NCBI GenBank assembly: GCA_024734555.1
Contig: JANPWX010000097.1
Span: 310,001-374,000, forward strand
Direction of reading: 5' to 3'
DNA: 64,000 nt
Source: Trochalopteron elliotii
Taxonomy: Eukaryota; Chordata; Aves; Passeriformes; Leiothrichidae
Part shown: positions 24,713 to 38,079 of the stretch, one piece after another
Numbering within the stretch: the stretch's first letter is position 1
Layout: every line of letters starts with the position of its first letter
Translations under genes and position numbers: made by a program
Notes under the pieces: generated by a model
Seen by the model: the letters and a program-made list of their open reading frames with translations, nothing else
Database searches by the model: none
What the model was told of the DNA's origin: nothing

Positions 24713-27700
24713 AGCATAAGTTTGCACCTGGTAGTGAAGGAAATAAATATTTTGAATCAAAACTCTCCCTTATCAGTATGGTTGCTATTCTACAACTGGT
24801 ACAAAAGTCATAGAAATTGAATAATTACACTCACACAAAATACAAATCTTGTCTTTTCTTTCAAGAGGTTTAACTGCAAAAATGTTCAATCAAACGTAGG
24901 ATTCAAGACTGTATTATTTTGTTGGAAATTTTATTGAATTGTAGGTACTATTATGACAGTATAATTTAATATCAGTGTGCCACTCCACATGTTTTGGGGA
25001 CATTTTCTTGCACAGGAAACAGCAGGCTCATTGTACATGTTTGTAACTAAACAGTAATTCTCATCAAATAAAGTTCAAACTTACTCAGATGTCTAAAGAA
25101 TGCTACTTTATGCAAGTCTGGTTTTTTTCCTATACAATAATCTTATTATCCATAAAAAAGATTTCATTATTTCACAGGTTTCATTGCCTGAGACCTGATA
25201 AATTAGTTATCTCAAGAAATACGGGAAAAGTCAGGTGCATTTTGATACAATGGCAGTGTTCAGAGAGGCCATAAAAAGAAAGCATTTCTTAAAATAGATT
25301 ATCATGTGGTCTCTAAATTAGACCATGCTGCTTTTAAACAGAACTATTTTAAACAGAACTGTTTAGTAAATTAAATTTAAAACATGAAACACATCATTTC
25401 ACATCTAAAGGTTTCTATTTTATTACAATTTTCATTCACAGCAAATTGCAAATCTTTCAGACTTCCACCAGAATCTAATGACCATCTGGAAATGCTGCGT
25501 AACTGAAACTTCAAAAAACACCTCAGAGCCTGTCCTTCCTTGGCAAAGTACAAAGGACTTTTTCAACAAGTATTTCTATCATGACAAATGTTTTAAATTT
25601 TTTTTCAGTCAGTTACATCAGTGTTTCTCCAGGTATAAGATGAACAAAGCAAAAGGAGAGCTGCCATCAAGCATTAAAGTAGCTTTTTAAAGACACTGGT
25701 AGGTGAACTCCATTAGCACAAAATTATTCCATATGCTTGAAACACTTAGATTTACACATGGAAAATGTAACTCCTGGAAGTTTAATCACACAGAGATCCA
25801 ACTGGGCATCTGCTGACAGTGAAGATCTAGAGGCCTCACTGTTTGGGACTAGCTAAATGAACGAGGAAACAGGATGGAAGCTCATGTGTTGAAAATAAAT
25901 TGGAGCTGATCCCTTAAAACAGGGATTAAGAAACAGAGTAACATTTCAAAAAGTATATTCTGAAAACTGGTCATGGAAGAATTCTGTATTACATTACTAG
26001 TATAAAATAAGGAAGTTGTTATACCCGAACAAGTCTTGACTTTCTGTGGAGGTTGAATTTAAATTCCTATTTTCTTTTTGATTTCTTCTGTTTGTTATTT
26101 AGCTGTCCCTTATCCTCCAATCCATACTTCATATTTTATTACAGCTCTTGCTGACAGGCTCACTTTTTAACCTCTTTTTCATTAGCTTCTCTGCTTTTTG
26201 TTCTCATGCTATTCATTACATTAATTCATCTTTCCTCTTATCTCTGCAAAGAGCTTCAGGATAATGCTTGCATAGCATTTGAATCCAGCTAAATCTAATA
26301 ATAGATAATAAATGTTATTGCAACAGTAACTAGACCTAGTGATGCCCACTTCAACAAAGATGAACATTGACTCATGTCTTCAACTTCTCTAGGGAATTAT
26401 TCCTCAGCGTGATTACTACAAATCCTGCCCAAGGAGTGCTGCTGCCCTAGGAGAGCAAGATAAGCCAAAGTTGTGCTGCACGCTTACTTGCTGCGGCAGA
26501 GAATGTTACCAGCTAGCAGGGCAACTGTTCCTGGACTCAGTTAGGTCTCTACTACACCGTGCAACACAACACATGGGAAAGGCAAACCAGCTCCAAAACA
26601 TGAATGAGTACAGTTCTGTCAACATGATCTTGGCACCCAACGTATTTAGTCCTAGCAAGAACACTGTGCAATGCAGGTCACCAGCCCACTGTGGCTCTTT
26701 GGGCCTCACAACCATCCCATGATGGAGAGATAAGCCTAGAAGTGTTTCCAGAGTCACTTTGAGCTATGTGACACTACTTGTGAGGTGAGAACTTTTCCTG
26801 GCTATGTGATAGGATGTCTTGAAATCTCGAGTAAAGCAGGGAGGTGGTTTTTAAGTATGTCAGCATTTGATGATGTGAGAGAGACCTGGTCCTGCAGTTA
26901 TACATGCATAGTTCATTTTCTGCTCCCTTTCCAGCTAAGCTATGGCTTCTCATGTAACAAGCCTGCAGATTTTGCAGCAGCAAAGCTGAGAAACATTCAA
27001 ATGCCTGCAGAGACCACATTTCATATGTCTATGAAATGCACATAACAAATGCATGTTTGAGACACACTTCTTTCTTGCTGCCATTATGGCAACACTGTTA
27101 TCTGGCAGGGATCTATTCCCATGCTTCCATTATCTCAATTCAAAGCATATATATTTTTCTGAAATTACTCTTCTGCATTCCTCTTTAGCCATGAATTATA
27201 ATATTGCAATTGCCTAAAACTCTACAATACAACTGTAAAATTGTGAATAACTGTAAAATTAAAATCTTGAAATTATCATTGTACATGGAGATCTGTCTCT
27301 CTGGTCAGTGCCAATATACAAGAAACAAGTGTAAAATGCTATTTCTACAGGTCTCCTGCTACCTCTAATCAAAAGCAAGAATTAAATAATGCCAGCTTTT
27401 CTCCCTGCAGATAAAAATACCAGAAATAACCACAGCATATTTATGTACTTATATTAATTTAAAAATTGTACACTATTTAAATATACTGCATAAATAAAAT
27501 AGTAATAATAATAAGGAATAACAATAGGAATAAGCACTAAGTAAAAGACCTAGTCTGTAACAATTTTTTGCAGAAAAGTAACTAATGCATAATGCCTGGC
27601 CATATGTCTTTTCTGTCCTGTTGGCTAATTACCTACAAATTGCTGCACCAATTTTACTGCTGCTAAAGTTATTATACTCCAGTTATTATTAACTGGAGTA

Positions 27701-29167
27701 TGTTTCCTCCTGAGTATTTTTACTCTTTTTCACATCTTTTCAACCTCACCAGAGAAAATGCATTTAGGATTCATGACACTTGGACTGAATTGCAAAGGAT
27801 GATTTCTACAACTGAATTCTGTAGAGAAGAGACACCTCCCAAACAAAAAGGTGACTGAACAAAAGCAACAGCCATACACATTGTGCTGCTTTAAAACCGG
27901 AAGCTGAAAGGACTAAAAAAATTATATTTGCATCAGAGTCTTCTTTGGCTATGTAACAACAATGTAGCCCTGGGCATTTACTCTGACATGCATTTAAAAT
28001 GATGCAATAATGATTTTTATACAGAAAGTAATTAGCATTTTTTAATGATTCATTCTGTGGAAGCCATGTCTAATCTGGGGCATCTGCTTCCAACAATAAT
28101 TCCCCACCCATGTACTAGAATTTAAATCTTAATTATTGCTTTTTGCAATATAAGAACTTTAACATAACTATCGATTGTAGAAACTATGATCATTCATAGG
28201 ACATGGTTAAGGCATTCTTGCTAACTACATAAAACTAAGAGAACATGTAAAATTCTTTTTTAAGCACCCTGTAGCCCAAAAAAGCCTTGAAGTTCCACCC
28301 TTTAATTAACAGCCAGTTAGACAAAATCAGATCTAAAATTTCAACAGCTAAAAATAACTTTGCCTAGCTTATTTATGTTCTGCATACACTTTATTTTTCT
28401 CCTTAATATGTTTACACTCTTTAAGGAAAAAAAGTCAAATTTCCAAGATCAATAATTAGTATATTCTTCTAGTAGTAGTCTTGTGAAAATCAACACAGTT
28501 TAGAAAAAAATCCCAAACAAACAAACAAACCAGCTTTAATGCACTGTATAACAAATGTTCATCAGTTGAACTTCCAGGTTTAGCTTGCCAAAACTGCTAC
28601 CCAGAAGATAATGATTTTGGAAGTTTGCTTTAAATGATTCCCAAATAGGAGCATCTCCATACTTTATAACAAACTTTGCTTTTCTATGGAGATAAATGCA
28701 TTAGTCTTTTCCTGCAAGCATGTGAATGCATCAAAATGATTCTCCACTGTAACATACTTCACACTTAACAGTATAAGTAATGAATATTTATGACACAAAT
28801 TCTTGGTGTATAGAAAAACTTAAATAGCAATTTAAACTAACTTTTTCTCATTTCCATAAATTGTTCTAATCGAAAAGTTTCAAATAAATTAAAAAGCCAG
28901 CAATACCTTATTTTTACACCATTTCTTTTGTTTAGTTGTTTCAAGCTATTGGTCATCTGATATGAAATTCTGTATCTGCAAATATTTGTTCATTTTTATT
29001 CCTAGTAAGGAACGTATAAATACCAGGGTTAAATAAGGAATGCAAACTACCATGAATAAACTATTAATTATAATTCTACCTACTCATCACAGTGAGTAAT
29101 GGACTTCATGGATTCTTCTCTGTCATATCTTCAATGTGAAGATAATTCAGCCAAGTAAAACTACAAG
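24713..29167. other. AT-rich unique sequence with small direct and inverted repeats
   Basis: No gene is recognised. TTTTAAACAGAACT is tandemly duplicated at 25332-25345 and 25347-25360. A perfect hairpin lies at 27674-27701 (separate entry). A (CAAA)n run occurs near 28513-28530. A moderately GC-richer stretch at about 26380-26760 has overlapping open frames on both strands (83 codons each) with no recognisable domain. Confidence 0.55.
27674..27701. repeat. Perfect 12-bp inverted repeat with 4-nt loop
   Basis: ATACTCCAGTTA (27674-27685) is followed by TTAT and its exact reverse complement TAACTGGAGTAT (27690-27701). Transcribed in either direction this forms a 12-bp stem with a tetraloop. 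The stem is shorter than a microRNA precursor, no U-tract follows it, and no neighbouring gene gives it a role. Confidence 0.85.
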
Positions 29168-29460
29168 AATTTCTACACTACCTCCCATAAGTTCCTCAAA
29201 GACAAGGTAATGAGGTATGGGCTGGATGAGCAGACAAAGAGGTGGACTGAAAACCAGCTGAGGGGCCAGGCCCAGAGGGTGGTGAAGGTAACCAAGCTCC
29301 AGTACAGGGTACCCAGAGAGGTTGTGAAATCTCCATCCTTGAAGATATTCAAAAGTTGTCTGAATATGGTCCTAGGAAACCCATTTTAGGTGGCCCTGCT
29401 TGAGCCAAGACAACACGATCTCCAGAGGTCCTTTCCAATCTCAGTCATCCTGTGATTCTA
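29168..29460 (+). mobile_element. CR1 LINE fragment with internal deletion
   Basis: The first ~130 bp read in frame as FYTTSHKFLKDKVMRYGLDE followed by QTKRWTENQLRGQAQRVV. This matches the CR1 RT block FDTVSH-IL-DKL-KYGLDEQ-VRW-NWL-GRAQRVV; the catalytic Asp after Phe is replaced by Tyr. At about 29295-29310 the homology jumps directly to the CR1 3' region (TACCCAGAGAGGTTGTGAAA, then TCTCCATCCTTGAAGATATT). It ends with CCTTTCCAATCTCAGTCATC and TGTGATTCT, so the RT catalytic core and C-terminal region are missing. Either the copy lost its interior after insertion or it was copied from an already deleted RNA. Confidence 0.85.
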
Positions 29461-31820
29461 ATTCATTGTAATTAAAATTGTATCTGTCACAATTCTCAAA
29501 ATATCACCTTCACAAACCTTGATATTTACTCTGGCATCACGTCATCTTTCACATCAAGTTCTTATACTTTACAACCATGAAAGCAGAGGTCTTGCTTCAT
29601 CTTTATTCTTCCTTTTTATTTCCTACGTGTCTGCAATATCTACTACTTGACAGAGACAACCAGAAGACAGATTTTGCATCTCTCAGATTTCACAAATACT
29701 CTGCTTGAAATTTTCAGACAACACAAAGAGGGAAGGAGGAAAGAAAGGCAAATACTAATGTAATAGTTAACACATGCATTTGTTACGGAAATTCTAACAG
29801 TACTTAACTTTGCAGTCTGCAAGAGGCAACAAAAGGAACATTATGCTCATGTTTTTTTCTGGGACAGGGTTATTTTTTACCTTTATATTTTGATAACTCC
29901 AACAAATCCAAGGAAAAATCTCAATGAAACTGTTATTCATATTCAACTGGTAAATTATTTCTGACAAAAAGACATCTGCTCAGAAGATTCCCAACCAGCT
30001 GTTCTCTAATCTTTTCTTCTCCAATATTACAGCCTTTAAGTCAGTGTTCTGTTGCCTGTTCCTAAACAGATTTCTTTTTCCCTAGCAATCCTTAATCTTC
30101 GTGATTGGGAGATTTTGTTCCTACTGTTTTTTTCACAGCAATTGAGAAAATATGTTTATAAACATGGAACCCTTTCCTGATGCCTATATAATTTCTTATT
30201 TACGTGTCTCCCACTGCCAAAATATGGAGTACCAAAGTATTAGGTAGCTTTTCCCCACCACTTTTGGTATCAGTTGTTAAGGTGGAAGGAAACTTTGAAA
30301 TAAGAACCTACTTCTGGTCAGGGAAAAAAAGCTCGAAGGAATCCAAAAACCTCAAATCTGTAGTTAAGTAGTATAAGCCCAGATGAGACATTTCTATTTG
30401 TAGCACCTGAGCCCCAAGGGTGGTTATTGCCTTCTTTCTTTGACTCACTTTTTTGCCTGTTCCTTCAGTGTCTTTGAAGGGGTCAGCAGTGCCAGTCTCA
30501 AACAATCGAACCTGACTTCATTGCAACAATCCCTTCTGTGGCATGAGCCAATTAATGAGGAAGCGATATCTTTTTCCTATCTGCTTTATTTCTTTCCCAT
30601 AACATGACCAAAATTAGGTTAATTAGCAATGTGCTGGGGGAAATAAAATACCTTTATTTAGATTAAGTTTTGAGCTGGCCTCATTATGAAGTATGGGACA
30701 ATTAATGAAAAGTAAAAATGGAATCACAATTCTGACTTAGGTTTTCAAATAAATTTCTCTAGAAGAGTAAGCAAACAACTTAGAACATTTTTCTATTAAA
30801 ATAACAATTAAAAGATGGTAATATAGATAAAATACTTCTCTTTTTTATTCAGAGACAAATTCATACAAAATATAGCTGTATTTTCTTAAGATTAACATGT
30901 ACAATAAAAGATGTTTAAAAAGTGAAAGGAAGTTAAGACCTACCAGCCACCTGGAAGCTAAAAAACACTGTATGAGTAGAATAAAAAGACTATGTATGTA
31001 GTTTCACTACAACTACCTGGAATTATTTCCATGAGAGTTACCCCTTCTTGAGTTAACCTAGCTCAGAAGAGAGCAGGCACAGTGAAAACACACAGCACAG
31101 ATTGATTGCATTAGCAGCATTAAGTAACTATTGTATTCCTAATTCAATCCACACTACTCAAACTCAAATTTAAAGCATCACTAATCCTGAGCTTTTGGAA
31201 TAAAACCAGATGAAGGTAATTGGTGAATTACACCTTAAATTAACAATGTGCTGAATACCAGCCTTAGAAATTAAACCATAATTTTATTAACTGCTTTAAA
31301 ACAGCAGAAGCCCCTTCCTACCAGCACTGCTATGTCATTTTACAGTATTTGAAGATCTGCCTCAAGGTAAAGAGAACAAACACATTTATTGACCTTATGA
31401 GAAGGGATTTAAAGTAGGTAAACTGGAGAAAGTTTATTATCACCTAAAGCAATAGTGCAGGGACTGAGAGAAATAGACCAGGATGTAATAGGAAAAGGGA
31501 GGCTCTCACACTACTTTTGAAAGCCAAGTGAGGGTGGATTCATCTCAAGCACCTCTACAATGGATATACATAGCATGGGATAAAACCTGAAAGAATGAGA
31601 AATCTGCACAGGTGTAGAGTTACAATCTCATGGAAATTAGAGGGATATGGAGGCATAGCTTGTGTGCCTGCAGTACTGAAGCAGACAGAAACAAGCTCTC
31701 CAGGAAAGAGAGGGCAGAAAAGTGAGGATGTGGCACTGTAATCTGTGCAAAGGAGTTGCTCACAATCACAGAGCTTTGTCTTTGAAAAAACTGAGATCCT
31801 ACTGCAGAGAGTAGCCAATG
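29461..31820. other. AT-rich unique sequence, no gene seen
   Basis: Nothing recognisable. Open frames at 30308-30505 (minus, 65 codons) and 31555-31818 (minus, 87 codons) have no identifiable domain. The last ~300 bp before the next CR1 are slightly richer in G and C and could be further decayed CR1 that I cannot align by eye. Confidence 0.5.
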
Positions 31821-32505
31821 TGCTGCAGGGTCAGCCTGGAGAAGCAGGTGGAGAACTGGTCTGACAAGAACCTCACAAAGTCTGACAAAGGTAAACTAGC
31901 CCTGTATCTGGGACGGAATAACCCAATTACAGCACAGTCTGTGAGCAAGCTGGCTAGGAAGGACCTGTGGCTCCTGATACACAGTAAATTGAATGAGTCA
32001 GCAGTGTGCTCTCACAGCCCAGAAACCCAGTGACCTAGTGGACTGCATTAGCAACACTCAAACCAGAACATGCAAAAGTGATTATTCTCCTCTCTTGAGC
32101 AAGTGTGAGAATGTATCTAAAGGCCCAAGACCAGTTTTAGGGTTTTCAGCCTAGGAAAAGAATTGATGTACAGGACCAAGCCCAGCAGAAGACACTTTGT
32201 AAAGATCAAGTTGAGACCACTAACTCTCTTCAGCTTTAGAGGCTCAGGAGAGAGCTTCCTGCCGTTTTCAGCTCCTTGATGGCACAGAGACAATACAGCC
32301 AGACTCTTCACATTGGCACCCAGGGATGGAACAAAAGGCAACAAATTGAAAGACAGAAAAATTACACCACAAAAGTGTAAAACACTGGAATAAGGTTGGC
32401 AAGAGAGGTTGTGCAGTTTCTACTCTCAGAGCCTTTCAAAATTCTGAGCAACCTGACTGACTCTAGCTTAAGCCGAGTGTTGGACTAAATTATCTCCAAA
32501 GGCCT
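31821..32505 (+). mobile_element. Highly decayed CR1 LINE copy
   Basis: CAGCCTGGAGAAGCAGGTGG, CTGACAAGAACCTCACAAAG and CCCTGTATCTGGGACGGAAT (31834-31919) track the CR1 block that normally encodes LEKW-NLMKFNKGKC-VLHLG-NNP. The 3' part (ACACTGGAATAAGGTTGGCA, then GAGAGGTTGTGCAGTTTC, then TGTTGGACTAAATTATCTCC at 32379-32500) matches the HW-RLPREVVESPS region and the 3' tail. The middle (32060-32340) is much diverged and partly indel-ridden. No terminal 8-bp repeats remain. Divergence is greater than in the 23 kb or 55 kb copies, so this insertion is older. Confidence 0.75.
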
Positions 32506-35500
32506 TAACTTAAAACATGAGCTAATATTTGTTTCATTGAGTAACCTACAAATTTACAATGCAATAAAGCTTTTGTTAACTAGCTGTTTTGTTGTGTTTT
32601 CCCTTCCTCATGTCCTTTCTTGTCATTTTCTTATTCCATGAGAAGGAAAATTAGATTTTTTTAAGACTGAAATCAAGTGTAGCTGTATTGGCCCTCTAGG
32701 GATAAACCCATCAATACAATTACCAATGCATTTCTTGAAAGTGTACGTGTGGCTACCAAAGTAAAATTGTGAGTTTACAGACCACTGCTGTCCACCAACA
32801 GTCATTTTCATGCTTTATCTCAAATGCATTCTGACACTAACACTTTCCATAATTTCTTTTTTTATTATTATTGTTAACTTACTTAAAATACTCTTTATTA
32901 TGGTGGAAATGTTTAGATCCTATTTGGCTGGCACTCAATGCATTCTGCTGTCTTTGTGATTTATGAGTTGCTGATTCTCACTTGCACAAAAAAAAAAAAA
33001 AGAATCCTCCACAAGAAGAAATAATTTGGAACTGCTTAATATGCCCTGATGAATGTGCTAATTATTTCGGAGAAGCAGATTTGCTGTCACCTTTCATTGT
33101 TGAAAGCAACACACTCATGACAGGCTCTAGTGCTAGAGAAATAAATACTGTAACTGCTTAATGTATGAAAATGTTATTGGCCATGCACAATGAGTGATTT
33201 AATTTGTTCACTATGCAATGAATTTGAACAAGACTTTTCCATGATTTATAGCACAGACTGTTATGGCTCGCAATGTGTCATACTCTAAAGGGTCTTAGGA
33301 CACAATTTTATGCAAAGTAATACATTAAAGTTAGTCTTTATCACAAAATGCTACAGAACACATCCTCCTTGTGTCATATCGTGACCCTGGAGCCCAGTAG
33401 TCAGATATCATGGGATGAAATGAGTAATAGAAACCATAAAAGGAAAAGTTTTAGGGAAACTCAGTCTAAGAAAAAGAAATAGTAGAAACTGATTTTATTT
33501 TAATATACTGCACAAACTAGCTTGAGAACTGGCATAAAAAATATTCAATTTGTATTTATTAAAATCTTGGGACATGTTACACTTTTGCATTATATTTCTA
33601 AATAGGTTATTTCAGAGGGCTGGGGATAGAGCACAGTATTTTAGCTGTTGATAACACTTGACTCCATATCTTAAATATGGAAAATCCATATCTTATATTA
33701 TGGAAAGCATAATATATTCCAGGCAGTAGCTTTGTCTGTCACCTGGACCTCTGATGCCAGTAAGTCTGTTTTCTGAATTTTTTCAAAGTAAAGCCAAATC
33801 AACCAATAATCAGACAGTACTGATAGACAAAAAAACTGAAATATGGTTTCCACCACTTGTTTCCATGATTTCTTTTAGACAATTAAAAAAAACAAAACCT
33901 TTTAATTGCTAAAATACAATCACTTGTCAGAAGTGGCATCTCAACTGTCTTAATTTATACTTGCAGACTTACGTATAACGTTTGCAGCTCTAACACTGCT
34001 TAACACATGCCCACTTAAAACCAAAAGTGTTTCTAGTGAAAAAAGATATATATTCTACTACACTAGGTGTTTGTTATGACATCTGTTAAATACATCAATA
34101 AATTTTAAGTTTTAGACTGTATTTGCTTTCTGTATTTGCAGAATTTTTAGGAGCATTAATGTTATTTTTCATGTGTAAACAGAAGTTAAAAATGTAGTGT
34201 ACCTCTGTACTGAAAACAACATCAATTCCTAATTAATTCAGAAACTCCGGTGAACTAAGTGCTAGAAGTTAATTTCAGCTCAATTTTTCATATACTGGAT
34301 ACTAAGAATATTCTGAAATAGAGCATTTCTGGCTCTGGCCAAGTACTTCACAAACATCTAGCCTGGATGGCATTGCTTGTATATATTGTTTAGTGAAACA
34401 TGTCTACTTAGGACATGTTATAAACATACATGTAAAAACTCTCCTGTTACTACGTAGTTTTTGTGAATTAAGAAGTCATCCCAGTAACTCAGAGAAAAAG
34501 AAGAAAGGCGGGGAAGTTTGAAACATTTACCCATATACAAACATCCATGATTTGCAGTAAGTGTCCTACAGAAACATGGGACAAAGTTTTAGGCTGCTGA
34601 ATTATTCTTCTGAAGCTTTCAAAATGAGTTTTCAAGAGTTCCTTGCAGCTGTACTGCCAAGGAATTGAAACTTATGTTCACTGCGAATGTTGTAAGACTT
34701 CGGGTATTTGAGGGCACCTTCAAATGCAGCTCCTGTTCATCTCACTAGGAAAGAACAAGTTTGGTCAATGTTCCCAATTTCCCAATGTACTGAGGGTCTC
34801 TGAGAACAAGCTCTGACCCCTACCCCCCTTCCCTGTTTTTCTCTTTGTAGCACAATAATTTGTGACTCTGTCTTGAGCAGTAACTGAGGAATGTGGCGAG
34901 GAAATATGCAACAAATGAAATAATTATGGGGTGTTTTACTGTCTTTAGTATTTATTCCCTCAAATTCAGACAATCATTTGGAACAAACAAACATGCAAAA
35001 ATTTAAAAAATTGAGAACTGCAGGTTTAAAAAAAACCCCAGAAAACATTAATCAAAATCTGTGCCAAAGCAATAAATGTGGTAATTTAGCAACAATCTGC
35101 AATCCAGCTTACTGTACTGGAAAATAACACTGTCAGAGCAGATTTCAATGCCTGCTCTCAGCTCTTGCTAGCTGTAATATGAATTACTTCATATTTCACT
35201 GTGGCCATAAGCAAAGAACTTGCTAACATTAAAATCCTTTCTCTTCACTCACAGTTTCATTATTTTATGTTTTACATGTGGCACCAGAATAATTTAAGAA
35301 ATTTTCAGTAATTTCCATTTCAAATAGTTCAAATTTTGAATTCTCTGACCACTAGTAATACAGAAGGGTTTACCTCACCCTCCTTAAACATGTTCCAGGC
35401 CAGAATGACAATAGGGATACTGCAACTTTGAAAACTGGTATTCAAATGAATTATCTGCAGCCTACTTTAGAATTACAAGTTACAGTTTAATCACTTTTCT

Positions 35501-37299
35501 TATTATCTAGCTTAAAGAAAAAAAACACATTAAAATTATATGGAAGACAATTTTACAAAGCATTTTTAGAAAGCAAAGAAGTCAGAAATTAAATCAGGTC
35601 CTTCACTACCTCTTCAAATGCCAAATTTGGATATAAAGTGAAAACATTGTTATATGCAAGTCTCATATAAATAATTAAATGTATTAGCTATAGAAAAGGA
35701 AGAAGAAAGAAGTGATTGGGAAAATGTGTTTTCTTCAGAACCATTTCATTCTTTTAAAGTGTGTAACTGTAGGCTACTATTCACAAAATACTTTCTGACA
35801 GAGATCCAGTAGACTCCTGAATTATTTTCCAAGTAAGCAGCCGAAAACCCTTAGCAGTAGATACAAAAAAGCTAGGAATATTTTCTTAAAATATAGTATG
35901 GAAACAGCATAGATGTAAAATACTTTTTGCAGCAGTTTTCTAATCATCTTAATAGCAATAGCCATTTAACAATGTAATGTCAAGAGGCATTTCTCCCTTG
36001 TATACACTTCTTTGCTTAAGTCTTTGTTTATCTGTCACCACTACTTTCTAGCCATTACTTCCACAAAAGATGATAAAAAATTTATGTTTGTCCTCATTTC
36101 ATGCCATGAATGTTTCAAAGATTCATGAATATTCATTTTGTTTGTTTCAAAAGTTATTTAAAGACAAAGGTGTTTTCAGGGTGTTTTTTTCTGAACCTTG
36201 CTACTCTGCAGGTTGCTTTGTTTCATTTGAATGATTTTGTATTATTATAGTTGATTGGTTCTCATGTACCCACCTCTCACATATACACTGAAATGGCAGA
36301 CTTTTTTTTTTGTTGTTCTTGTCGTTGTTCATGGCAACATTTCACCAAGTACGTGCAAAATATCTCGCAGCACAGTAACTGACCTTGTAGCCTCCAAGCC
36401 AGCTTTCTCTGCAAGATTTGCAGTAGTCAACTTTACTAACACGCCAATCTCACCACAGAAGTTATTTCATTTTGCAAACAACTAATGGAAAGTCTGGATG
36501 GAGTAACCAAACAAGACAACATTTGTTTGCCAACTGCCTCCCTGAAAACATTAGTGTCATCAGTTAGAAAAAGAATGGTACATCATCTTATTACTTACCA
36601 GCAGTCATTTTTAGCACATAAGATGATCTACTGAATTAACTGTTTATATTTGTGAGACAAATTCTCTGTGGTGATGGAAGCAGAGAAACAATATTTGAAC
36701 AGCTGCTGCCAGGAGGTTATAATCAGATTGTGTTCTGACTTTGTTCTTCACACTACACACACACCCCATGGCTACTGTTCAAAGTCATCACCCTTGTGGG
36801 AGAATACTTTCATACTTCAATTAGAAAACCTGCACTTATGAAGACTTTATTTATAAACTCCCAATCTTGTAAATATTTTCTAAAGAGTATGGTGCTCAAG
36901 AGCATCAGTAGCCTTCTGACATTGAAGAAATTCATGTGACAAAGCACTCTAAGCCAAATGTTCACTGGTATAGACAAGCATTTGAAAACTATATTTATAA
37001 GCACTGAGTCCCAATGGCTTCTGAGAATCTGAATGATTAGCAGTTCTGTAGAGCAAGACTTGTTTTTTGTCTTATACTCCCATATTCCTTTCCATTCACA
37101 TAAGACGTACTTTTTCCGGTTAATCAATTTAGAAACAAGCAGAAGGTGGTTACTCTGAATGATTTTTTTTCTAAAATTATTTATATTAATGCCACTTTCA
37201 CCTGTAGACACTGTCATAAGTCTTGTTACCAACAGCATTTGTCTGACTATCAGGTGATTTTAGTTTCACAAAGGGAAACATCAAAACAGAAGGGTCACA
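32506..37299. other. AT-rich unique sequence, possible conserved non-coding segments
   Basis: No gene is recognised. An A15 run lies at 32988-33002. TCCATATCTTA is repeated at 33663 and 33685, with overlapping inverted ATATGG segments. A short inverted repeat lies at 33880-33908 (CAATTAAAA / TTTTAATTG). The open frame at 36810-37238 (minus, 142 codons) is the longest non-transposon frame in the window, but it lies in A/T-rich DNA, has no recognisable domain and overlaps another frame on the plus strand, so I do not call it a gene. Confidence 0.5.
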
Positions 37300-37720
37300 G
37301 AGTCTGTTATGTTTGCCTTCAGAGTGTATTGGCTTTGACACAGGGGTCCACTCCCCCAGCTCAGTTTGTGCAGCCTCTTGCAGAGCCTACACATGCTGTA
37401 CACACTGGCCCACCACATGCCTGGATGTGGCTCAGCCAGTGGGCCCAGCACAAGCACCACGTGTGGGGGTGGATGCACACTGGCAGATGCAGCTCCCACA
37501 CACCATTCAGCTTCTTCAGCATGCTGAACCAGGCAATTTGCATCCATGTTGCCTATGAACTTCCATCCTAAACAATGCTGCCTGAGTGGATACCTTGGCA
37601 AAGACAGCTGTCCTTTAAATATACAAGGTGGGGCCACATGTCAGACGCACCCTTCATTTTGCTTATCTCCACAGCAGCCTCACTGCACCTGCTTCTTCAG
37701 AAAATGGTTATTACAGCCAA
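37300..37720. other. GC-richer island of unknown nature
   Basis: This ~400-bp stretch stands out from its surroundings as C-, G- and CA-rich (for example CCCACCACATGCC, CCAGTGGGCCCAGC, GCACCACGTGTGGGGG). It has open frames on both strands at once (37146-37571 plus, 37313-37558 plus, 37281-37637 minus). Because all frames are open together, openness follows from composition rather than coding. It has very few CpGs, so it is not a CpG island. It could be a decayed unfamiliar repeat, a processed pseudogene fragment or a non-coding RNA exon; I cannot decide between them. Confidence 0.4.
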
Positions 37721-38079
37721 GCATCTTGCTGACAAAGCCATGAATAAATACCCAGAATAAATTATTCTTTCCAAGATATGGACACAGGTGTTATTGACAG
37801 TTAAAACAGCACACTTGATGCCTGGTCCTCTGAAACAGATTTGTCCATCAATAAGATTGAACTACCACACAGTCTTACTTCCATTAAATTTCCAGTTCCT
37901 TTCCATTTGAATTTTAGGTATGAACTAACAGATTAGTCCTGCCACTTCCTGCACTATTCTCTAAGCTGCCTTTTTGAAATGCAAGGGAGGCTGATACCAG
38001 AGACAGATGAGGAGAAAAAGGAGTCTGACAGCATGACAGACACTTAGTACCAGCATGACTGATGGGAACAGTGGGTTGA
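37721..38079. other. Unique sequence, nothing recognisable
   Basis: No repeat, RNA or coding signal was recognised between the GC-richer island and the CR1 relic. Confidence 0.55.

Noticed and set aside
36810..37238. 142-codon minus-strand open frame, the longest outside transposons
   Set aside because: A/T-rich, no recognisable domain, overlaps a plus-strand frame at 37146-37571, and chance frames of this size are expected in 64 kb of both strands.
37146..37571. 141-codon plus-strand open frame
   Set aside because: It spans an AT-rich half and a GC-rich half with different composition, no known motif, and the opposite strand is equally open.
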